The notes under the pieces are model-generated. The model did no database searches. It saw nothing but the letters and a program-made list of their open reading frames with translations, and was not told the DNA's origin. 12,203 nucleotides of DNA, taken from positions 1 through 12,203 of the forward strand of contig DJVC01000126.1 in the NCBI GenBank assembly GCA_002440765.1, written 5' to 3'. Each line of letters opens with the position of its first letter. Within the stretch, counting starts at the first letter, position 1. The position numbers and the translations under genes are program-made. Below are positions 7,320 to 12,203 of this stretch, in pieces. This DNA comes from a bacterium UBP3_UBA6266. Lineage in GTDB: Bacteria > Auribacterota > UBA6266.

Positions 7320-7993
7320 AAACCGCCGGGCAGGATAACAGGGAACAGCTGGAAAATATATACCAGTCGCATCACAGGAGAGGCAACCGGTACGGTCTGC
7401 TGTACTGCGGGCCCGAAAGGATAAATATTATAAAAATGTGGATTGGCGAAAACAGGAAGGTGCTTGACCTGGGATGCCGGGACGGGGAATTTACAAAACA
7501 TTATGCCGGGAAAAATGATGTGACGGGTGTGGATATAGACCGCAATGCATTGGCGATTGCAAAGAGAAATCTTAACATAGACACAGAATGGCTTGACCTC
7601 AATGATAATTTCCCTTTCCGCGAAGAATCCTATGATGCCGTTGTTGCGTGCGAAATAATAGAACATATATACTATCCTGAAAGTTTTCTTGAAAAGATTC
7701 ATAGGGTTTTAAAACCAGGCGGCATCTTTATAGGTTCTACACCAAATGCTTTTCGCATGTATAACAGGATAAGATTTCTGTTCGGCAATGATTTTGACAC
7801 CGACAGAACGCATATCCATATATTCTCTGTTCCCAAAACAAAAAAACTTCTTGAACGATATTTTGCTGTAGAAAGCCTAATGCCCGTGGGCGGAAAACTG
7901 TTTCCCTATATTAAGATTCCTGACAAAGCGCCTCTTTTTATAAAAAAACTCTTTGGAAAAGATATTCTATGGAAAGCCGTGAAAAAGAAGTAA
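7316..7993 (+). CDS. Class I SAM-dependent methyltransferase (second)
   Basis: This 225-residue protein is a Rossmann-fold methyltransferase of the Methyltransf_11/UbiE-Coq3-like type. KVLDLGCRDGEF (48-59) is motif I for SAM binding. VTGVDIDRNAL (69-79) carries the acidic residue D73 for the SAM ribose. YDAVVACEIIEHIYYPESFL (106-125) contains the motif with EH at 116-117, and VLKPGG (131-136) followed by STPNAF completes the core. The N-terminal 40 residues contain the YQSHHRRGNRYG segment that may contact substrate. The start codon forms an ATGA overlap with the stop of the previous methyltransferase and has a GGGG run about 5 bases upstream, so start choice is good. It overlaps the following FkbM gene by 25 bases. 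The likely role is methylation of a hydroxyl or carboxyl group on a glycan building block; the acceptor is unknown. The sequence differs clearly from its neighbour, so this is not a recent tandem duplication. Confidence 0.92.
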   Translation: MKTAGQDNREQLENIYQSHHRRGNRYGLLYCGPERINIIKMWIGENRKVLDLGCRDGEFTKHYAGKNDVTGVDIDRNALAIAKRNLNIDTEWLDLNDNFPFREESYDAVVACEIIEHIYYPESFLEKIHRVLKPGGIFIGSTPNAFRMYNRIRFLFGNDFDTDRTHIHIFSVPKTKKLLERYFAVESLMPVGGKLFPYIKIPDKAPLFIKKLFGKDILWKAVKKK

Positions 7994-8775
7994 AAAACAT
8001 ATTTAAAATATCAAAAATTATAATATCCGAGCTGTCCGCTAATCATATTACTTCATTGAAAATAATGTTACACGCCCTGTGCAGCTACTTTTTCAGGATT
8101 AGCGCTATACCGGTAAAGTTACGTTTGGTTTTATGCGGCAAGCTACATGACATTAAAGTTAGGACCTTGTCCGATTACTTCACAATATATGAAATATTCA
8201 TCGCAAAACAATACGAGGCTTTATATACCGGAAAAGGTATAATATTCGATATAGGAAGCCATATAGGATTATCCACTATATTTTTTGAAAATTCATATAA
8301 TCCGTCAAAGATGTATTGTTTTGAACCTTTGCCTGAGAACATCAGCCTCTTCAGGCAAAACACAGGAAAGTATTATGATAATATAAGGTTTTTCCCCTTG
8401 GCGTTATATTCTTATGACGGTGAAGTGCCCTTGTATTACGACAGAAAGAGATCCAATGCCGGATCTGTTTTCAGAAAAGATAAAAAAAATGCCGTTGTTG
8501 TCAGGTGTAAAACAATTGATTCAATCATTGAAAATGAACAAATAAGCGAAATCGATATCTTTAAATTTGACATTGAAGGAGCTGAGTTTGAATTATTCAA
8601 AAATTTCGGAAGCAAAGATATCGTTAATATCTTCATAGGAGAGATCCATGCGGACAAAAAAAACGGTTTTGAAGCGGACGAGTTCAAAAAACACTTCAAA
8701 AATTACTCGTGCCGCCTGAAAAGAATGGGCGGTGAAAAATATCTGTTTTTCGCAGAAAGAACGGACCACAAATGA
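7969..8775 (+). CDS. FkbM-family methyltransferase
   Basis: This 268-residue protein carries the FkbM methyltransferase signature. IIFDIGSHIGLST (91-103) is the SAM-binding loop, MYCFEPLPENISLF (115-128) the second strand with its acidic residue, FFPLALYSYDGEVPLY the middle segment, and IFKFDIEGAEFELF (197-210) the diagnostic family motif. FkbM enzymes methylate hydroxyls in polyketides and in many surface glycans. An extra region of about 85 residues precedes the methyltransferase core; it is rich in basic and hydrophobic residues (28-58) and could mediate membrane or partner contact. The ATG at 7969 overlaps the previous gene by 25 bases with only a weak Shine-Dalgarno match (GGA about 12 bases upstream), so the exact start is less sure than the identity. 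The end overlaps the next gene by 4 bases (ATGA). By eye the gene, especially its 5' part, is more AT-rich than rfbD, which may reflect separate acquisition; this was not computed. Confidence 0.93.
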   Translation: MESREKEVKNIFKISKIIISELSANHITSLKIMLHALCSYFFRISAIPVKLRLVLCGKLHDIKVRTLSDYFTIYEIFIAKQYEALYTGKGIIFDIGSHIGLSTIFFENSYNPSKMYCFEPLPENISLFRQNTGKYYDNIRFFPLALYSYDGEVPLYYDRKRSNAGSVFRKDKKNAVVVRCKTIDSIIENEQISEIDIFKFDIEGAEFELFKNFGSKDIVNIFIGEIHADKKNGFEADEFKKHFKNYSCRLKRMGGEKYLFFAERTDHK

Positions 8776-9857
8776 ATATCTGTATAATTACCCCCAGCGT
8801 TGACGAGAATAACTGGTTATACGGCGCTTTTTGCCCGTGGATCAAATCGCTGTCGGAACAAGTCGATAACATCCTGGTCCTGACGCTTAAAAAGGGTATG
8901 TTTGATTTTAAAGACAATGTGCGCGTCGTTCAGATAAAAAGCAATTCAGCGAAGATTTTCACCCTGGTGAATTTATATAAAAATATAATATCTTACAATA
9001 AAAAATATCCCATAAGCTGTTTTTTTACCCACATGTGCCCGATATATGTAACGGCGTTATTCCCATTAAAATGCATATTGAAAATCCCTGTTATTATGTG
9101 GCACGCGCATGGGTTAAAATCCTTTAAACTGAGGCTTGCGGAGATGTTCTGCGATAAAATCATTTCGTCCTCCCGGAGCGGTTTTCCATTAGAGACAAAT
9201 AAACTGTCGGTTACAGGGCAGGCAATAAATACAGACAGGTTTAAGGCATCCTCTACGGATGTTTCACTGAAAAGGATACTCTACGCCGGCAGGATTTCCA
9301 GAATCAAGAATATCTTTGCGATAGTCGAAACAATGAACGTCCTCCGCTCCCGGGGTTTTGATGATATCATGCGGTCACTGGCGGGAACCGCCTCTACGGA
9401 AAAGGACGCCGAATATATGCGGAAAGTCAAAGAGTATGTCTCATCGAAGAGTCTCGAAAAAAATATTGAATTTCTCGGGCCCGTATCTTACAGGGATATA
9501 CATAACGTATATAACAATTCCGGTATTTTTCTGAACTTAAGCGATACGGACAGTTTGGACAGATCCGTCCTGGAAGCTATGAGTTCTGGAAATATAGTGA
9601 TTACATCCAATAGGGCGTTCAAGCCTTTTTACCTTGATAAGTCGCCGGCGCTGTTCCTTGAGAAAAAAGAACCTGGTTACATTGCCGATAAAATTGTTAA
9701 TATAATCAGCATGGACAGCATGTCTCTGTATCGTCTGAAAAATGATTTCAGGGAGTTTGCGGTAATCAATCATAAGATAGATAACACCATTTATAAAATA
9801 TTGCGGATTTTCCGGGAAACAGTAAATGAAAAAAAATCAGGACATAAAAAACAGTAA
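8772..9857 (+). CDS. GT4-like glycosyltransferase with D-x7-E in place of E-x7-E
   Basis: This 361-residue protein has the GT-B layout of GT4 enzymes. The N-terminal domain has IMWHAHGL (108-115), where a histidine-rich loop is typical, and IISSSRSGFPLE (130-141) at the domain hinge. The donor domain shows ILYAGRISRIKNI (169-181), FLGPVSYRDIHNVYNNSGIF (234-253) and DTDSLDRSVLEAMSSGNIVITSN (258-280). The usual E-x7-E motif appears as D260-x7-E268, so the first glutamate is replaced by aspartate. Such substitutions are tolerated in some GT4 relatives, so activity is likely but less certain than in the other three. The N-terminus begins with a clean beta strand (MNICIITPS) and lacks the Gly-Gly loop. 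The start overlaps FkbM by 4 bases (ATGA). The 3' end overlaps the flippase by 32 bases, the longest overlap in the operon. Donor and acceptor are unknown. Confidence 0.87.
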   Translation: MNICIITPSVDENNWLYGAFCPWIKSLSEQVDNILVLTLKKGMFDFKDNVRVVQIKSNSAKIFTLVNLYKNIISYNKKYPISCFFTHMCPIYVTALFPLKCILKIPVIMWHAHGLKSFKLRLAEMFCDKIISSSRSGFPLETNKLSVTGQAINTDRFKASSTDVSLKRILYAGRISRIKNIFAIVETMNVLRSRGFDDIMRSLAGTASTEKDAEYMRKVKEYVSSKSLEKNIEFLGPVSYRDIHNVYNNSGIFLNLSDTDSLDRSVLEAMSSGNIVITSNRAFKPFYLDKSPALFLEKKEPGYIADKIVNIISMDSMSLYRLKNDFREFAVINHKIDNTIYKILRIFRETVNEKKSGHKKQ

Positions 9858-11079
9858 AATACAGAGTATTCTGGGCATTAACTATATGTACTTCATAAAG
9901 AATACTATTTTTATGAGCTTTCCGATTTTAATCGGTTCGCTGATGAAGTTAATACAAAACATTGCTTTTGCGAGGTTGGCGGACAAAGACACTTACGGGC
10001 AGTTTATATTTATAATTTCCGTTATTTCGATATTGTCCATAATAAGCCTGCCGGGAATCAAAGTCCCGACCGTAAAGGCAGTATCGCTGAAAAAAACATC
10101 CGCATATAAAACATTGAATTTTGTAAAGACAAAATATTCCCTGATCGGTTCGCTGATCTGCTTTGCCGTAGCCGTCTACTACTTTATCGGCAATAACAGG
10201 CCTTTTTCCTATTCGCTGCTGTTGACTGCCGTCCTGTTTGTCCCTTATTGCGGGTTAAACCTGTGGACATCTTTTTACACCGGGCGGAAACAGTTTAAAA
10301 AGCTGGCTTTCCTGCTCTCGGTCATATATATCCTCTCGACGCTGGCTATCCTCCTTGCCCTGAAGATGGGATATTCGCTGCCTGTCCTGGTAACGGTGTC
10401 CATAATATTTTACGCTTTGTTCAATGTAGTCCTTACTTTTAAAACAGGGCTGCCCGGGAATGCAGCGCCGGAGGAGGTATCAGGCGACGTCAAACTGGCA
10501 AAACACCTTACCTTTCTTGAATCTTTCGGGACGCTGTTTTCCAACATAGACAAGATTTTACTGGCTTTTTTCGCGAATTATTCGGTCCTGGCCGTATACC
10601 AGATTGCGTCATCCTTCCATAATCAGTTTAAAAGCCTCCTTCAGATGGAAACAGGGCTTTTGCTGCCCAAACTGTCTGAGGTAAAGAAGGATGCCGCTTT
10701 TATGAAGATAAGGAAAAGATTCGCCCTGATAACTGTTGTCTCGGTAATACTGGGCATAACGGGCTATTTTATAACGAAGCCCGTGATGATAATATTGTTT
10801 TCGGATAAATACGACAGTTCTGTGCCTTATGCGGAAATCCTCATGCTTTTTTTGGGGATAGGTTTCCCTTCGAGGGTGATTAAAACCCTTTTTGAAGCTC
10901 ATTCGTGCATCAAAGAGTTATATATTCTGAATCTGGTTATTCCCGCGGTATCCGTCGTGTTGATGGTGCCGTTGATATATCTATGGGGAATATCAGGAGC
11001 TGTTTTCGCGGTATGTTTCTACTGGACCGCATCCCTGGTTGCTTCGTATTATCTGGCTTTTTATAATCATCATGAATAA
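9826..11079 (+). CDS. Wzx-like oligosaccharide flippase (MOP superfamily)
   Basis: This is a 417-residue polytopic membrane protein resembling polysaccharide biosynthesis flippases (RfbX/Wzx, MOP exporter superfamily), which move undecaprenyl-diphosphate-linked repeat units across the cytoplasmic membrane. The N-terminal region FPILIGSLMKLIQNIAFARL, followed by YGQFIFIISVISILSI, is typical: a helix ending in a basic residue, then a YG(Q/L)F motif starting the second helix. About 12 hydrophobic segments can be seen, near 28-48, 58-76, 106-122, 128-148, 160-178, 184-205, 232-250, 300-316, 318-326, 334-356, 366-386 and 388-412. LESFGTLFSNIDKILLAFF (231-249) matches the central helix with conserved Asp/Lys. 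Length is near the family norm. The start lies 32 bases inside the preceding GT4 gene with a GGGA-type ribosome site (CGGGAAAC) upstream. Its presence argues for Wzx-dependent rather than ABC-dependent export. The gene name wzx is not assigned because families diverge strongly. Confidence 0.9.
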   Translation: MKKNQDIKNSKIQSILGINYMYFIKNTIFMSFPILIGSLMKLIQNIAFARLADKDTYGQFIFIISVISILSIISLPGIKVPTVKAVSLKKTSAYKTLNFVKTKYSLIGSLICFAVAVYYFIGNNRPFSYSLLLTAVLFVPYCGLNLWTSFYTGRKQFKKLAFLLSVIYILSTLAILLALKMGYSLPVLVTVSIIFYALFNVVLTFKTGLPGNAAPEEVSGDVKLAKHLTFLESFGTLFSNIDKILLAFFANYSVLAVYQIASSFHNQFKSLLQMETGLLLPKLSEVKKDAAFMKIRKRFALITVVSVILGITGYFITKPVMIILFSDKYDSSVPYAEILMLFLGIGFPSRVIKTLFEAHSCIKELYILNLVIPAVSVVLMVPLIYLWGISGAVFAVCFYWTASLVASYYLAFYNHHE

Positions 11080-12166
11080 TAAAACAATATGTCATATTAT
11101 CAGCAGTATGGATCTCGGCGGCAACGAGCGGATGCTTGCATCCATCATTGCGGGAATAGACAGAAACATCTATCACAATCATATAATATTTCTGGACAGG
11201 GGTTCCGATAAGAGCAAATTCTTAAAGGACTATGCGGAACAATCGGGCGTAAAGACACTTGTAATAAGCTCTAAGGGTTACTTTGATTGGAGCGTGGTAA
11301 AAAAGCTCGAATCCGCCCTGAAATCCGTCAAGCCTGATATTGTCCATACCCATCTGTACCTGGCGCAGATATACGGCAGGCTTGCCGCGAGAAATGCCGC
11401 TGTCCCTGTTATCATCTCATCGGAACAGAATGTCTACTTCTATAAAAAACATTTCCCTTTCAGGCTTCTGGAAAAATACCTGTCCGGATTTACGACCAGG
11501 ATAATCGCATCGTCAAGCGGTGTAAAACAATACCTTATCGATAAGGTCGGGATAGAGAAGGACAAAGTTTCGGTAATTTATAACTGCATTAAAGTTGAAG
11601 ACTATTCGGCCAACCTGACCGCCACCGAAAAAGACACTGTTTTAATCGGCGCGCTCGGGCACTTACACAAGCAGAAAGGATACGAATATTTGTTGGACGC
11701 GGCAAAAATCGTGTCTTCTTCTGAACCCGGAGCTTATTTTTCCATAGGAGGTTCTGGCCCGTTGAAGATACGCTTGCAAAAAAGGATAATCAGGCTGGGT
11801 TTAGAGGATAAAGTCAACCTGGTGGGTTTCGTCAGTGATGCCAAAGCTTATCTTAAAAAACTTGATGTTTTTGTCATGCCCTCGCTCTGGGAAGGATTTG
11901 GGATAGCGGCGCTGGAAGCTATGGCGTTCGGCAAACCCGTAATAGTTTCAGATGTGGCAGGCCTGAATGAACTGGTTGAGAACGGCAAATCCGGGCTGCT
12001 GGTCAAACCGGGCGATGCTTCCGACCTGGTGCAGAAAATCTTCATGTTATGCAGAGACAGAAGCTTAAGGATGGAACTGGGAAAAAATGCGGCGGAAAGA
12101 GCCAAGCGATTTTCGTGCAGAGAAATAATCCCTCTTTTCGGGAAACTTTATAATGAACTCACATAG
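11072..12166 (+). CDS. GT4-family glycosyltransferase (fourth)
   Basis: This is a GT4 enzyme of about 364 residues. I chose ATG 11072 over an upstream TTG at 11039, because HIISSMDLGGNERML (8-22) then sits at the usual distance from the start and the overlap with the flippase is 8 rather than 41 bases. No clear Shine-Dalgarno sequence precedes it, which suggests translational coupling. The N-terminal domain has the Gly-Gly acceptor loop (G16, G17), KPDIVHTHLY (87-96) and IIASSSGVKQYL (144-155). The donor domain has IGALGHLHKQKGYEYLLDA (192-210), IGGSGPLKIRL (225-235), VGFVSD (251-256), and EGFGIAALEAMAFGKPVI with the E-x7-E pair E274/E282, then DVAGLNELV and NGKSGLLV. It resembles GT4 enzymes of exopolysaccharide and lipopolysaccharide assembly. 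The donor is unknown. Its 3' end overlaps the next start by 14 bases. Confidence 0.93.
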   Translation: MNNKTICHIISSMDLGGNERMLASIIAGIDRNIYHNHIIFLDRGSDKSKFLKDYAEQSGVKTLVISSKGYFDWSVVKKLESALKSVKPDIVHTHLYLAQIYGRLAARNAAVPVIISSEQNVYFYKKHFPFRLLEKYLSGFTTRIIASSSGVKQYLIDKVGIEKDKVSVIYNCIKVEDYSANLTATEKDTVLIGALGHLHKQKGYEYLLDAAKIVSSSEPGAYFSIGGSGPLKIRLQKRIIRLGLEDKVNLVGFVSDAKAYLKKLDVFVMPSLWEGFGIAALEAMAFGKPVIVSDVAGLNELVENGKSGLLVKPGDASDLVQKIFMLCRDRSLRMELGKNAAERAKRFSCREIIPLFGKLYNELT

Positions 12167-12203
12167 TGCAGAATACCAACGTATATTAAAATACATCTTT
12201 TCG
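12153..12203 (+). CDS. Start of a further operon gene (3' end outside window), product unknown
   Basis: An ATG at 12153 opens a frame that stays open for 17 codons to the window edge (MNSHSAEYQRILKYIFS). It overlaps the end of the preceding GT4 gene by 14 bases, the same junction style as elsewhere in this operon. A GGGA-type ribosome site (CGGGAA) lies about 8 bases upstream. Too little is present to name a family; the charged, amphipathic start is compatible with a methyltransferase or another soluble enzyme but does not prove it. Confidence 0.55.
   Translation, partial: MNSHSAEYQRILKYIFS

Noticed and set aside
11039..11074. TTG start at 11039 for the last GT4 gene
   Set aside because: It adds a hydrophobic leader of 11 residues read out of the flippase tail. 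ATG 11072 places the GT4 N-terminus correctly.

Overview
The window is one stretch of a bacterial surface-polysaccharide (O-antigen, capsule or exopolysaccharide) locus. All supported genes lie on the + strand and run head to tail with almost no space between them. The longest non-coding gap is 23 bases (472-494), no stretch over 300 bases lacks a gene, and most junctions are 4- to 32-base overlaps. I see no internal promoter, terminator, RNA gene, insertion sequence or CRISPR array. The window looks like the interior of a long polycistronic unit that continues past both ends. There is no taxonomic marker gene. The moderately AT-rich composition and the pathway (dTDP-rhamnose, Wzx-type flippase, GT39 membrane transferase, many GT4 enzymes) suggest a diderm bacterium, possibly an uncultured anaerobe such as Omnitrophota, Elusimicrobiota or Desulfobacterota. 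That assignment is a low-confidence inference. TGA is used as a normal stop.

Layout: (1) 1-1346, dTDP-sugar supply: the C-terminal part of dTDP-glucose 4,6-dehydratase (rfbB/rmlB) and a complete dTDP-4-dehydrorhamnose reductase (rfbD/rmlD). rmlA and rmlC are not in the window. (2) 1343-6677: a GT4 glycosyltransferase, a radical SAM/SPASM protein, a large GT39-like membrane glycosyltransferase and a second GT4 enzyme. (3) 6684-8775: three consecutive methyltransferases, two class I Methyltransf_11-like and one FkbM. The first appears to begin at an ATT codon behind a strong Shine-Dalgarno sequence, so the TTG start at 6792 would truncate it. (4) 8772-12166: a GT4 enzyme, a Wzx-like flippase and a fourth GT4 enzyme. 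(5) 12153-12203: the first 17 codons of a further gene.

Inferred joint function: dTDP-L-rhamnose and other activated sugars are assembled on a lipid carrier in the cytoplasm by the four GT4 enzymes. The methyltransferases and perhaps the radical SAM protein decorate the glycan or its precursors. The flippase moves the lipid-linked unit across the inner membrane, and the GT39-like protein may add a sugar on the outer face from a polyprenyl-phosphate donor. No recognisable Wzy polymerase, Wzz, chain-length regulator, ABC transporter or ligase is visible. The most notable points are the radical SAM/SPASM gene embedded in the cluster, the ATT-start methyltransferase, and the three-methyltransferase block. 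I do not see evidence for an entirely new kind of system.
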